Positions 33,307 to 41,761 of a stretch of 64,000 nt of DNA are shown here, piece after piece. The notes under the pieces are model-generated. The model was not told the origin of the DNA and did not search any database. It was given only the letters and a program-made list of their open reading frames with translations. The position numbers were made by a program, and so were the translations under genes. Origin of the DNA: Bacteroides sp. OF04-15BH (GTDB lineage: Bacteria > Bacteroidota > Bacteroidia > Bacteroidales > Bacteroidaceae); contig NZ_QUEM01000003.1 of the NCBI RefSeq assembly GCF_003477995.1, forward strand, positions 65,112 through 129,111, given 5' to 3'. Within the stretch, counting starts at the first letter, position 1. Every line of letters starts with the position of its first letter.

Positions 33307-35460
33307 ATGGCTGTAATCTATAACAATCAGGTTTGTGTCTTCGCAAATGAATTGATTGCCTATAACAAAAAGAGCGGAGTTGGTACAGACAGCGGTTTTC
33401 TTCCGGAAGGAACGTACTATTCCAAGGTTACACGTGGTCTTATCATGATAGCCCGCCGAAGTACTCCCAAATCTTCTGCTCTTGTTTATTTCGATACAAT
33501 GGAAGAATACATCAAACAGCAATACATCAAGATTTACGGTGATCCTCACGAAGCTTTTGACGCGCTCCCCAAACAAAGTCTGTTGGAACGCGAACTGGAG
33601 TATAACGAAGAAGCCTATTCCTTTTTTACGGAATATACCGACTGTGGAGGCAAGAAACTGAAACCCGAAAAGGCTTCGCTCTACACGCTTCAGGCCCGCA
33701 TTCTGGAGGCGGTGCTTCGGCTTTGGCATGAAAACCGTATCCGTATAGGCTCCGGTCAGATGCGCGTCAATGTGTGGGATACACTGAGCCGTATGGTGAA
33801 TGATCTGCTTGAGGTGCGGAACAGTCGCGGCGAGCAACGCTATCCGCACAAACTGCCCTCTACGGGAAAGACTCTCCAACGCAAGGCACTGCAATATGAA
33901 CGTGAGGGGTATGAATCTCTGGTCAATAAGAATCATGGCAATATCTCGACGCGTAAACTGAAGGATGAGGAGTGTGAGGCTGTCATGCACAAGCTGCTAA
34001 GTCAGCATATGAATCTGAATAATGTTCAGATTATGGAGCAATACAACATGATCATAACTGAGATAAACCGATGCAATGCAGTAGATGGAAGCAAGAAGCC
34101 GTTGCCTCTGATCAAAAGTCCTGCTACGGTGGAGGCTTACCGCAAAGCAATGGAGTCTACGACACTGGGACACCGAAGAGGCGGAAACGCATGGAAAAAC
34201 AAGTATGAAATGCAGATGAAACGCACCGCCCCGGAAACGGCCATGACCTATTGGACACTGGACGGATGGGATGTGGAACTGGTATACGAAAAGAAGGTTA
34301 CGCGTGAAAAGGTTGTTGACGGGGAGATAAAACGCACGGTCAACACCACCTATTCCAACCGCAAATGTATGGTTGTGGTGCTCGACGCATGCTGCAAGTA
34401 TCCGGTGGGCTATGCCATTGGCGACCATGAAAGCCCTGCGCTGATACGCCTGGCTTTACGGAATGCCGTAAAGCACGCCGCAGATCTGTTCGGAGCCCGA
34501 TATAAGCCGATGCAGTTGCAAAGCGACAATTACCAGCGCAAAATCATGGTGCCTTTTTACGAAGGAATGACGCATGTGTATACACCCGCCGCTTTGGGAA
34601 ATGCCAAGTCCAAAATCATAGAGCCTTATTTCAATCACATCAACAAGACTTATTGCCAGATGCTTCCCAACTGGAGCGGAGTGAATATCAACGCCAAACG
34701 CGACTCGCAACCGAACATTGAGATTCTGAACAAGAACCGCCGTCTGATTCCGTCTGAGGATGTTGTGCTACAACAGATACACAGTATTATGGCCAAAGAA
34801 CGGGATTTGAAACGTGACGCTTATCTGAAAGCCTGGGCCAATACACCGGGAGATAGGAGGCTGCCGTTCGGGGATGAGGAATACCTGTATCTGATGGGAG
34901 ATACGACCGGACGCACCAACCGTCTTACAGGGCAAGGATTGCTGATGGAACTGATGGGACAGCGGCTTAATTTCGAGTCCTTCAACCCGGATCTGCGCAA
35001 TCACTATAATGAGGACTGGGTGGTGCACTACGATCCGGAAGATTTGTCACAAGTGCTTATCTGCAACGCGGAAGCTACAACCGGCCACCGGGTGAAAAAG
35101 GAAATCGGAACTCTGCGGTTCTGCATGCACCGTGACACCAGCGTGCCGATGGCACTTATAGATCAGGAAGACGAACATTTTGAGCACCGCCGGAAAGTCC
35201 GGGAGTTCAACCAATCGTTGGAACAACATTATATCGAGCGACAGAGTCAGGTAGACGAAACCTTGCAGAGTATGGTATCACGTTATCCTCAACTGAAAAG
35301 CAACACGCTGCTCGACCGTGCGCTGATTACCGATATTCACGGGCAGCATAAAGACCGACGTTCCGAAGCAAGGGACGATATTCAGGACGCGGTTGTCGTG
35401 GAAGAGGTTTCTGATGATGATTATGAATGGAACCCCACAGACATGAGATTTTCAAGATAG
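33307..35460 (+). CDS. MuA-like DDE transposase
   Basis: A 717-aa transposase that cuts and joins phage ends for integration and replicative transposition. The catalytic core follows the MuA pattern. First Asp D319 is in LDGWDVEL, the strand motif is VVLDACCKYPVGYAIG, second Asp D407 is in QLQSDNYQ, and the Glu E439 is in KSKIIEPYFNHI. The N-terminal half is helical DNA-binding sequence, and a charged C-terminal tail (DDIQDAVVVEEVSDDDYEW) probably contacts the MuB-like partner encoded 29 bases downstream. It is the strongest marker of the element type. Confidence 0.95.
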   Translation: MAVIYNNQVCVFANELIAYNKKSGVGTDSGFLPEGTYYSKVTRGLIMIARRSTPKSSALVYFDTMEEYIKQQYIKIYGDPHEAFDALPKQSLLERELEYNEEAYSFFTEYTDCGGKKLKPEKASLYTLQARILEAVLRLWHENRIRIGSGQMRVNVWDTLSRMVNDLLEVRNSRGEQRYPHKLPSTGKTLQRKALQYEREGYESLVNKNHGNISTRKLKDEECEAVMHKLLSQHMNLNNVQIMEQYNMIITEINRCNAVDGSKKPLPLIKSPATVEAYRKAMESTTLGHRRGGNAWKNKYEMQMKRTAPETAMTYWTLDGWDVELVYEKKVTREKVVDGEIKRTVNTTYSNRKCMVVVLDACCKYPVGYAIGDHESPALIRLALRNAVKHAADLFGARYKPMQLQSDNYQRKIMVPFYEGMTHVYTPAALGNAKSKIIEPYFNHINKTYCQMLPNWSGVNINAKRDSQPNIEILNKNRRLIPSEDVVLQQIHSIMAKERDLKRDAYLKAWANTPGDRRLPFGDEEYLYLMGDTTGRTNRLTGQGLLMELMGQRLNFESFNPDLRNHYNEDWVVHYDPEDLSQVLICNAEATTGHRVKKEIGTLRFCMHRDTSVPMALIDQEDEHFEHRRKVREFNQSLEQHYIERQSQVDETLQSMVSRYPQLKSNTLLDRALITDIHGQHKDRRSEARDDIQDAVVVEEVSDDDYEWNPTDMRFSR

Positions 35461-35481
35461 TTTAAACAACCTTTAAAACAC
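35460..35481 (+). repeat. Two 11-nt leader repeats before the MuB-like gene
   Basis: GTTTAAACAAC and CTTTAAAACAC match the 11-nt leader pattern between the transposase stop and the MuB-like ATG at 35490. Confidence 0.5.
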
Positions 35482-35489
35482 ATATAAAT

Positions 35490-36413
35490 ATGGATAAACA
35501 AGCTCTCAAACAGTATATCGAAAATTTGATCCTTCGTGGCAGTTCTGCCGCAGAACTGGCCCGCCGCTGTGGTATATCCGTGGCTTCCATGAGCCAGTTC
35601 CGTACTGGTAAATACGCCGCCAGTGATGATGTCATGGCCGAAAAAATTGCCACAGGCCTTTATTTCTTTGAGAATTCCCGTAATGTGGTAGACACGGTAA
35701 CCAGTTACCGACAGGTAAAGACTGCCTTTGTAGCGGCCCGTAGCAAAAACAAATGGTATTGCATCAGCAGTCGTTCCGGAAGTGGCAAGACCCAAAGTCT
35801 GATTGACTTGTATAATGTATGTGGAGACAGTTCGGTGGTTTATCTGAAGTGCCGGAAATGGTCCAGCCACAAATTCCTGCTCAAACTGGCTACGGCCATG
35901 GGTGAGAATGTGAACCGGTATATGGATAATGACACTTTGCTCGATATATGTGCCGCTCACATGAACCTCATGGCAGACCGTCATCCGATTCTGCTTATTG
36001 ATGATGCCGGAAAGCTGACTCATTCGGCCATGAACTGCCTGATACCGCTTTATGATGATACTTTAGGTCGTATGGGATGTCTGGTGGCCGGAACCGAAAC
36101 CTTGGAGAGAAACATCAAACGCTATGTGGGTCGTATTGAAGGTTACGATGAGATAGACGGACGGTTCGGACGAAATTATATCACGTTGTTAGGAGCCACA
36201 AAGAAAGATGTCATATCCATTTGCATGGCGAACGGCATCACGGACAAAGAAACGGCAGAAGCAATCTGGGGCAAGCTTCCAAAAATAAAGAAGCAGCCTA
36301 ATCCCGATGATCCCCGCTCTGTGTGGTTCTCTGATGATCTGCGCGAACTGGCAAGTATGATTGATGATGTGGTGATTCGTCAGGAACTCAGTAAAGGAGA
36401 GATGAAGGTATGA
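35490..36413 (+). CDS. MuB-like AAA ATPase (transposition activator)
   Basis: A 307-aa ATP-dependent DNA-binding protein that selects targets and activates the transposase. The N-terminal HTH (SSAAELARRCGISVASMSQF, about 18-37) is as in MuB. The AAA core has Walker A SRSGSGKTQS (K100), Walker B PILLIDDAGK (D171) and a downstream sensor region (GCLVAGTETLERN). The start codon is embedded in 11-nt repeat-like leader sequence. It overlaps the next gene by 4 bases. Confidence 0.9.
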   Translation: MDKQALKQYIENLILRGSSAAELARRCGISVASMSQFRTGKYAASDDVMAEKIATGLYFFENSRNVVDTVTSYRQVKTAFVAARSKNKWYCISSRSGSGKTQSLIDLYNVCGDSSVVYLKCRKWSSHKFLLKLATAMGENVNRYMDNDTLLDICAAHMNLMADRHPILLIDDAGKLTHSAMNCLIPLYDDTLGRMGCLVAGTETLERNIKRYVGRIEGYDEIDGRFGRNYITLLGATKKDVISICMANGITDKETAEAIWGKLPKIKKQPNPDDPRSVWFSDDLRELASMIDDVVIRQELSKGEMKV

Positions 36414-37099
36414 GGGCTTTAAGCATTGCCAATATCGAAGAGAGGAAATATAGCTTCATTCCTTTCTCCGCCCCGTTTCGGGAAGCCTTCGGAAACAAGG
36501 AAAAAGGCGGCAACTGGATTGTTTACGGCAAGTCCGGACATGGCAAGACACGTTTTGTGCTGCAATTGGCCAAGGAGTTTGACCGCATGGGATACCGGGT
36601 TCTGGTCGCATCGTTGGAAATGGGCTTCAGTGCAGAGTTCCAGAACGATCTGAAAGAAGCTGGTATCCGTTCGAAAATCCAGAAGATAATCTTTACGGAC
36701 GCTCTGACTGTTCCGGATCTGAACGAACTTATGGAGAAGCAACGCAGTCCTGATGTCGTTATCGTGGATTCTTTGCAGTACTTCGTCAATCAGTACGATG
36801 CCACTGCTGAAGGCATTATCGCCTTGCGCAAGAAGTTCCGCAGCAAGATTTTCATTTATGTAAGCCATGTGGAAGGCAAGGAAGTGGAGGGAAAAACAGC
36901 CTATATCGTCAAACGTGATTGTTTTGTACGTATTCAGGTACAAGGCTTTCGCGCAATTTATATCGGCCGTGGAAAAGGCGGCCCTAAAGGATACTATACG
37001 ATATGGGACAAAGGGGCCGAACGAATGTGGCTGGATACAGAAAAAACAAATAATCAGGATGAATATGAACAGGAAATTGACACTCCCGGCCACGAATGA
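36410..37099 (+). CDS. RecA/DnaB-like P-loop ATPase
   Basis: A 229-aa protein with Walker A YGKSGHGKTRF (K46), Walker B DVVIVDSLQYF (D120) and LVASLEMGFSAEFQ between them. This is the RecA/KaiC/DnaB-like ATPase arrangement, without a helicase N-terminal domain. It is coupled to the MuB-like gene by ATGA. Mu has no such second ATPase at this place, so it may help phage replication restart, recombination or helicase loading; exact role unknown. Confidence 0.75.
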   Translation: MRALSIANIEERKYSFIPFSAPFREAFGNKEKGGNWIVYGKSGHGKTRFVLQLAKEFDRMGYRVLVASLEMGFSAEFQNDLKEAGIRSKIQKIIFTDALTVPDLNELMEKQRSPDVVIVDSLQYFVNQYDATAEGIIALRKKFRSKIFIYVSHVEGKEVEGKTAYIVKRDCFVRIQVQGFRAIYIGRGKGGPKGYYTIWDKGAERMWLDTEKTNNQDEYEQEIDTPGHE

Positions 37100-37508
37100 G
37101 CAAAAGAAGCTTATTCACCGCCTTAAACGCCAGCTTTGTCTGGATGAAGATACGTATCGTAATCTGATCAGTCAGTATAGTGGCGGACGTACCGATACAT
37201 CGGCCCTATTAAATAAAGATGAAGCAAGAAGACTTATCAGCAATCTGATTGATCCGGAAGGCAAGCATGTAAAAGACGAAAAGAGGAAATACAATTTAGT
37301 ATGCCGTATTTACCGTACATCATGTGAAATTTCCGGATTGAACGCACCATACGATGTAGACGATCCGATTGAACGGCAAATGAATATCGCCAAACTGAAT
37401 CGATGGTTACGCCAATATGGACGCTGCAAGAAGCCAATATCCCAACAGAGTTATGAAGAATTAAAGCAGACATACCGTCAGATTGTTGCAAGAGCTAACA
37501 AAGAGTAA
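37065..37508 (+). CDS. GemA-like regulatory protein (DUF1018)
   Basis: A 147-aa protein starting MNRKLTLPATNEQKKLIHRL, with the family's LCLDEDTYRNLISQYSGGRTDTSALLNKDEARRLI block, typical of the Mu GemA/DUF1018 group that modulates host gene expression. The start at 37065 (37059 also possible) overlaps the ATPase gene by 35 bases. The longer open frame upstream is shadow sequence. Confidence 0.8.
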   Translation: MNRKLTLPATNEQKKLIHRLKRQLCLDEDTYRNLISQYSGGRTDTSALLNKDEARRLISNLIDPEGKHVKDEKRKYNLVCRIYRTSCEISGLNAPYDVDDPIERQMNIAKLNRWLRQYGRCKKPISQQSYEELKQTYRQIVARANKE

Positions 37509-37535
37509 AATAATAACCTATAAAAACATACCGAT

Positions 37536-37718
37536 ATGGAAGAAATCATTGAGAATCTGAAAAGCGTGCTGCTCGATGAGACACGCTATTGCTCGCACGA
37601 GGACCGGGCCTATATCATGGCCGAGCTCGCACAGTTTGCCGAAGGGGAAGCACAGCACGAACGTGCCATGGCGACCTTCGGCGAAAATGAAGACGAAGAG
37701 GAAGGAGGCGAAGCATGA
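37536..37718 (+). CDS. Small acidic phage protein
   Basis: A 60-aa, strongly acidic protein (MEEIIENLKSVLLDETRY... ending GENEDEEEGGEA). No family recognised. It overlaps the next start by 4 bases (ATGA) within the middle operon. Small acidic proteins are common in phage middle regions and may mimic DNA or inhibit host proteins, but there is no direct sign of that here. Confidence 0.6.
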   Translation: MEEIIENLKSVLLDETRYCSHEDRAYIMAELAQFAEGEAQHERAMATFGENEDEEEGGEA

Positions 37719-37945
37719 AGCACTACATCCACAAAGTCACCATACACTACGGCGGCAAGGCTGCCAGTGCAAGCATCACCCCGAACAGGATCGTGAACAG
37801 CGACGAAGAGCTGGAGAAGCTGCGGAAGGAATACCAGCAGACTTATCATGCTCACAGCATCACCTTCACCGCCTCCCACTTTGACGGGAATTTAAACGAA
37901 GAACAAATTCAAGAACTTAAAAACATATTGAAAGATGACAAATAA
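37715..37945 (+). CDS. Small phage protein of unknown function
   Basis: A 76-aa protein (MKHYIHKVTIHYGGKAASASI), with alternating beta-like N-terminus and a charged helical C-terminus (NEEQIQELKNILKDDK). It overlaps both neighbours by a few bases, so it is translated as part of the operon. No family recognised. Confidence 0.6.
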   Translation: MKHYIHKVTIHYGGKAASASITPNRIVNSDEELEKLRKEYQQTYHAHSITFTASHFDGNLNEEQIQELKNILKDDK

Positions 37946-38222
37946 GGAAGACAAGACGTATGTAGGCATCATCACCGTGACATGCACCGCTCCACAAGGT
38001 TACCGCCCACGAAAACACAGTTACAAAGTGGGATATGTGACCACTACAAATACCAAAAAGTCAAGGGAAGAAGCTGTAGCCTTGCAAGTGAATCAGTTTA
38101 AGGAAATGTTCGCCAAAGAAATGCCGGAAGTACCTCTGACTATCACAGGAAAAATCGAGATACAGGAAGTGGCCTATTTGTATGTGGCCAAACCAACAAT
38201 AGGAAAAGTTTTAGATAAATAA
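37935..38222 (+). CDS. Small phage protein of unknown function
   Basis: A 95-aa protein with a beta-rich start (TYVGIITVTCTAPQGYRPRK) and basic composition. It overlaps the previous gene by 11 bases. No domain recognised; it may be structurally related to the preceding protein, as both begin with a short beta hairpin and carry a late helix, but identity is not convincing. Confidence 0.55.
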   Translation: MTNKEDKTYVGIITVTCTAPQGYRPRKHSYKVGYVTTTNTKKSREEAVALQVNQFKEMFAKEMPEVPLTITGKIEIQEVAYLYVAKPTIGKVLDK

Positions 38223-38240
38223 CCATTAAACATCAGAATT

Positions 38241-38900
38241 ATGAAACCAAACGAAATCAATTTAGACAACCTGACACCGGAACAGATGGCACAACTTAAA
38301 CAACGGATTGATGCTAAAGAAAAAGCAAACAAAGCGCGTATCCAGGCGGATCGTGAGGCCTACAGTGAACTGGTCGATGAAACGGTAAGAAGCATGGTCG
38401 AACGCCTGCAAAAACTCAGCAAAGAAATGGCAGCTGTCAAAGCCGGAGTGTTTGCCGCTTTTGACTCCATTATCCAAACCAAAGAGGAACTGTTTAAGGT
38501 TAAAATCAACCGCAAGAGCGACACCTTCAGCACTCGTGACGGACAGATGACCATCAGCCTCGGCTATAGAACTCTTGATGCCTATGACAATACGGTAGAT
38601 GCCGGTATTGCCAAGGTAAAGGAATATCTGGCAACCCTTGCCAAAGATGACAACAGTGCCGCACTTGTTGAAACCGTCATGAGCCTGCTTGTTAAAAACC
38701 GCAAAGGCGAGCTCAAGGCAAGCCGTGTACTCGAGCTTCAGAAGTTGGCCGAAAAATCCGGTGATCCTGATTTTATGGAAGGTATCAGTATTATTAAAGA
38801 TGCATACAAACCAGCGAAGAGTGGCCAGTTCATCACGGTAACCATTAAAAATGATGAAGGCAAGGACGAAAACCTGCCTCTGTCAATAGGTGCCATGTAA
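38241..38900 (+). CDS. DUF3164 family phage protein
   Basis: A 219-aa protein matching the DUF3164 family of Mu-like phages. It has a charged N-terminal coiled coil (MAQLKQRIDAKEKANKARIQ), then SMVERLQKLSKEMAAVKAG, GYRTLDAYDNTVDAGIAKVK and LQKLAEKSGDPDFMEGISII. In Mu-like genomes it sits in the middle region after B and GemA; its biochemical role is not known. It is single in its frame with its own spacing (18 bases from the previous gene). Confidence 0.8.
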   Translation: MKPNEINLDNLTPEQMAQLKQRIDAKEKANKARIQADREAYSELVDETVRSMVERLQKLSKEMAAVKAGVFAAFDSIIQTKEELFKVKINRKSDTFSTRDGQMTISLGYRTLDAYDNTVDAGIAKVKEYLATLAKDDNSAALVETVMSLLVKNRKGELKASRVLELQKLAEKSGDPDFMEGISIIKDAYKPAKSGQFITVTIKNDEGKDENLPLSIGAM

Positions 38901-38960
38901 TAGTAACCTGATCGGGTGGCTGACTGGATCAACTGCCCGATCAATTAACACTAATGATTT

Positions 38961-39545
38961 ATGATAAAAGACGAAAAAAAACAGGCTGCGCAAGAATATG
39001 AAGATAGTCTGATATACTCTACAGTATCAGAACAGTGTGATGTCCAAAAGGCTTTTATTGCCGGAGCAAAATGGGAAAAAAACAGAGCATGGCATTACAC
39101 TACAGATGAATTGCCGGAAATAAACAAGCATGTAGTAAATGGAGATTGGTTTGATTTTGTTGCTAAAGATGAAAATGATTTGAAACGTATAATGAAACAA
39201 TACCCATTTAGCAGATGGGCGTATGTAGAGGATCTATTACCTGACGAGGAGGACAAAACTATGGGATATTATATCAAGAAGATCTATCACAAGCGCCCCG
39301 TTCCGGCCTACATCCTGAATTTTGTGATACCGTTTGGGGAATTTACCAAAAACATGAGCAAAACCGATGCGCAGATGTTGCTCCGAACTATCAAATATGA
39401 AATGTATGATTACCAATACAAGAGGCGAAACAAGATGGAACTGCTGAGCGTAACGCATAGCATCCAGATGACTGAAACAGAACTTACGGTTTACACCATC
39501 CACGGAACACCGGTTATAACCTTTAGAATTGAGAAATCAGAGTAA
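38961..39545 (+). CDS. Hypothetical phage protein, possibly two-part
   Basis: A 194-aa protein. The N-terminal part (QEYEDSLIYSTVSEQCDVQK then AFIAGAKWE) looks like small proteins common in Bacteroides phages. The C-terminal part from about residue 100 (MGYYIKKIYHKRPVPAYILN, FGEFTKNMSKTDAQMLLRTI) looks like a second unit. A fusion of two small ORFs is possible. Function unknown. Confidence 0.6.
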   Translation: MIKDEKKQAAQEYEDSLIYSTVSEQCDVQKAFIAGAKWEKNRAWHYTTDELPEINKHVVNGDWFDFVAKDENDLKRIMKQYPFSRWAYVEDLLPDEEDKTMGYYIKKIYHKRPVPAYILNFVIPFGEFTKNMSKTDAQMLLRTIKYEMYDYQYKRRNKMELLSVTHSIQMTETELTVYTIHGTPVITFRIEKSE

Positions 39546-39546
39546 T

Positions 39547-39756
39547 ATGGCAGAAGAAATAGAAGGAACAGAAGAAAATCCGATTGTTGAAATAAATGCA
39601 ACACTGGAGTACAGAGATGGTGTAGTCTATATTAAAAAGATAAATACCAACGAGATGCCCGCAAAACTCTTGTTTAAGATCATTGAAGCAATGACTACAA
39701 ATATCAGAGAACATTATAGATGGAATTTTAAGATAGGAAAAAATAAGGAGGACTAA
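39547..39756 (+). CDS. Small phage protein of unknown function
   Basis: A 69-aa acidic protein (MAEEIEGTEENPIVEINATL). The start was chosen at the ATG right after the previous stop; an upstream in-frame ATG at 39529 overlaps it. No family recognised. Three bases separate it from the DUF4494 gene. Confidence 0.55.
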   Translation: MAEEIEGTEENPIVEINATLEYRDGVVYIKKINTNEMPAKLLFKIIEAMTTNIREHYRWNFKIGKNKED

Positions 39757-39759
39757 ATC

Positions 39760-40221
39760 ATGAAAGAATATTTTGAGTGTGTAGTGAAGTTTGAAAAGAC
39801 TATGGAAAACGGAATGGTCAAGAAAGTGAGTGAGCCTTACATCGTCGATGCGTTGAGCTTTACCGAAGCAGAGAAACGCTTCCTGGAATACATCGAGCCG
39901 TTTATGTCTGGTGAGTATGAAGTCAAGGCCGTAAAACGAGCCAATTACAGCGAGATTGTGAGCGCAACGGATGAGGATGCCGATAAGTGGTTCAAGGCAA
40001 AGGTCGCCTTTATCACTTTAGATGAGAAAACAGGTGTCGAGAAGAAAAGCAGCCAGAACATGCTGGTGCAAGCCTCGGATCTGCGCGATGCCGTGAAACG
40101 ATTTGATAAGCACATGGAAGGCACGCTCGCCGATTATGAGATTTCCGCAGTCGCGGAAACCGCCATCATGGATGTCTACCTTTATAAGGCTGAAGAAAAA
40201 CAGGAATTTAAGGAGGAATAA
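39760..40221 (+). CDS. DUF4494 family phage protein
   Basis: A 153-aa protein of a family common in Bacteroides phages and mobile elements. It contains two similar halves: YFECVVKFEKTMENGMVKKV...VDALSFTEAEKRFLEYIEPF and WFKAKVAFITLDEKTGVEKK...VQASDLRDAVKRFDKHME. The internal duplication is clear. Function unknown. Confidence 0.75.
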   Translation: MKEYFECVVKFEKTMENGMVKKVSEPYIVDALSFTEAEKRFLEYIEPFMSGEYEVKAVKRANYSEIVSATDEDADKWFKAKVAFITLDEKTGVEKKSSQNMLVQASDLRDAVKRFDKHMEGTLADYEISAVAETAIMDVYLYKAEEKQEFKEE

Positions 40222-40222
40222 C

Positions 40223-40441
40223 ATGGACCGCCCCATCGGATCAGAATTTGATATCGGTAATTATCGCTATCGTGTGGAAGCTGCCGGCGAACGTAAATGC
40301 CTTGACTGCGACCTCTATCATATCTGCCGTGACGGTATCGAGGGGCTGAACATAGCCGACAAATATGCCGGTAGTTGCAATGCCGATTATCGAAAGGATA
40401 AAAAAAATGTTGTATTTAAAGGAGTTTTAAAATGGATTTAA
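40223..40441 (+). CDS. Small cysteine-containing phage protein
   Basis: A 72-aa protein, MDRPIGSEFDIGNYRYRVEA, with a CLDCDLYHIC cluster and a later SCNADYRK. The three or four cysteines could bind a metal. The start at 40223 immediately follows the previous stop; the longer upstream frame is shadow. It overlaps the next gene by 10 bases. The next protein has a similar N-terminus with CDYCSLRAKC, so the two may share a zinc-binding fold. Confidence 0.65.
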   Translation: MDRPIGSEFDIGNYRYRVEAAGERKCLDCDLYHICRDGIEGLNIADKYAGSCNADYRKDKKNVVFKGVLKWI

Positions 40442-40902
40442 ACAGAGATAAAATAGTCATTGACGGCACAACATATCTTGCCGTGCCTGATGATAAGGAT
40501 AATACATGTGATTATTGCAGCTTGCGTGCCAAATGTTACAACAGAGACGGAATCCCTTGTGGACTGTATGCCGGAGGAGTGCATTTCGTCCGACAGCTGG
40601 ATAAAAAGGTTTATCTTAGTCTGCCGATCAGCGGTAAAGATACCTATGAGATACGCCGTACACTGCGCAAAGGGTATGATTATCTGCGTGCCCAGGGATA
40701 CCAGATTATCACCCCATACGATGCGTCACCCAACGCAAATGCCAGTTATGCCGAGCACATGGGCAAGGACATACAGGCACTACTGGAGTGCGATGTGGTG
40801 CTGATGATGCCCGGATGGGAGGATAGCAGAGGATGTCAGTGCGAAAAGGCAACGGCGGAGATCTACGGGAAAGAGATTGTCTATTATGCCGATACCGAGT
40901 AG
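40432..40902 (+). CDS. DUF4406 (nucleoside deoxyribosyltransferase-like) protein
   Basis: A 156-aa protein. The N-terminus carries a Cys cluster (CDYCSLRAKCYNRDGIPC) like the upstream protein. The C-terminal two thirds form the DUF4406/nucleoside 2-deoxyribosyltransferase-like fold (KVYLSLPISGKDTYEIRR; YAEHMGKDIQALLECDVVLM; GWEDSRGCQCEKATAEIYGK). It could act on nucleotides or ADP-ribose-like molecules. Family members are frequent in phages; substrate unproven. Confidence 0.75.
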   Translation: MDLNRDKIVIDGTTYLAVPDDKDNTCDYCSLRAKCYNRDGIPCGLYAGGVHFVRQLDKKVYLSLPISGKDTYEIRRTLRKGYDYLRAQGYQIITPYDASPNANASYAEHMGKDIQALLECDVVLMMPGWEDSRGCQCEKATAEIYGKEIVYYADTE

Positions 40903-41122
40903 CCCCATCTTTGGCCGTTATGCCATCCAGGCGAGTGACAGCTATGCGTACCAAATCCTGGAGCATTGGTGTGATCACGACAAGCCTTGTGAGCTGCATT
41001 TTCGCAAGCCCAACGGCAAAGGGATTACGGCTGTGATTGTAGATGTTAAGACAACAGCACAGGCTGACTGGCTGGAGAGTCTGATAAAACAATACAAGTT
41101 TAAACTTTTTAAATTACAATAG
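40886..41122 (+). CDS. Small phage protein of unknown function
   Basis: A 78-aa protein starting MPIPSSPIFGRYAIQASDSY. The ATG at 40886 is used; another at 40877 is in frame. It overlaps the DUF4406 gene by 17 bases. It has a beta/alpha pattern (ELHFRKPNGKGITAVIVDVK, ADWLESLIKQYKFKLFKL). No family recognised. Confidence 0.55.
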   Translation: MPIPSSPIFGRYAIQASDSYAYQILEHWCDHDKPCELHFRKPNGKGITAVIVDVKTTAQADWLESLIKQYKFKLFKLQ

Positions 41123-41123
41123 T

Positions 41124-41330
41124 ATGAATGCAAGAGATCAAAAGAAAGTATGCGATTCGGGATTTATAGTTATCCGGGCAGAAGAGCGCAACGGAAAATC
41201 AATTATCAAGTGTAAAAATCTGGATCATCCGGATTCATGGGTAACATTACGGAGCGACTTTAAGTCAAAGGCGGAAAGGGACCGATATATGAAGGAACTG
41301 CTTGAACAGGACTTTTATTTGGAAGATTGA
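41124..41330 (+). CDS. Small phage protein of unknown function
   Basis: A 68-aa basic protein (MNARDQKKVCDSGFIVIRAE) ending with the charged helix ERDRYMKELLEQDFYLED. It is the last gene of the plus-strand middle operon, directly before a bidirectional terminator. No family recognised. Confidence 0.55.
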   Translation: MNARDQKKVCDSGFIVIRAEERNGKSIIKCKNLDHPDSWVTLRSDFKSKAERDRYMKELLEQDFYLED

Positions 41331-41347
41331 CAAGCTACGGAATAAAC

Positions 41348-41382
41348 AAAAAGAGGCAGCTCGCCGTGAGCCGCCTCTTTTT
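41348..41382. terminator. Bidirectional terminator between middle operon and minus-strand block
   Basis: AAAAAGAGGC (41348-41357) pairs with GCCTCTTTTT (41373-41382), and an inner GCTC/GAGC extends the stem. A and T runs on both sides allow termination in both directions, where the two transcription units converge. Confidence 0.85.
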
Positions 41383-41400
41383 GTGTGTTATGGTGTCCGG

Positions 41401-41604
41401 TTATGGTTCTCCAAGAAATTCCGTGATTGCCTGATGCTGTAGGGGTGTCAGTGCCCGCTGGCCTTTCTGATAATGCAATTTTTCGAGCCGCTTTTGCAGT
41501 TCCGGGTTGAGTTTTACCCATCGCCGAAGCTGCGTAACGGCGCTTCTTTGCGTGGAACGAGGGAAATAAAGTTGTGCAAGGTCTGTGAGATAGATTGCGT
41601 TCAT
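41401..41604 (-). CDS. DUF4248 family protein
   Basis: A 67-aa protein of a Bacteroidales phage/mobile element family. Motifs are YLTDLAQLYFPRSTQRSAVT, LRRWVKLNPELQKRLEKLHY and GQRALTPLQHQAITEFLGEP. The fold looks like a small HTH-type DNA-binding domain, so a regulator role is plausible. It lies downstream of the HU-like gene on the same strand, separated by two hairpins. Confidence 0.75.
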   Translation of the reverse strand: MNAIYLTDLAQLYFPRSTQRSAVTQLRRWVKLNPELQKRLEKLHYQKGQRALTPLQHQAITEFLGEP

Positions 41605-41674
41605 AGTCGTAAAAGTTGTTTGATTGGTTGGTAAATGCTGTTTGATGGTCCTGTTCCGGGGCCAAAAGGATAAA

Positions 41675-41720
41675 AAAGAAGCACCACGGCGGTCAGTTGA
41701 GACAACCGTGGTGCTTCTTT
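41675..41720. terminator. Hairpin between the HU-like gene and the DUF4248 gene
   Basis: AAAGAAGCACCACGG pairs perfectly with CCGTGGTGCTTCTTT across a 16-base loop. It follows a second hairpin on the HU side and shares the CCACGG/CCGTGG core with it. Confidence 0.75.
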
Positions 41721-41724
41721 CGGA

Positions 41725-41758
41725 CTACCGTGGTAAACGGATTGAGGTACCACGGTAG
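41725..41758. terminator. Second hairpin after the HU-like gene
   Basis: CTACCGTGGTA (41725-41735) pairs perfectly with TACCACGGTAG (41748-41758), ending 3 bases from the HU-like stop. Tandem hairpins with the same core (CCGTGG) suggest either a double terminator or a protein-binding RNA structure. Confidence 0.7.
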
Positions 41759-41761
41759 TTT

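Noticed and set aside
32830..33990. Long minus-strand open frame (386 codons) over the transposase start
   Set aside because: It lies opposite the MuA-like gene and two small genes, has no recognisable motif and no promoter; it is a shadow of plus-strand coding.
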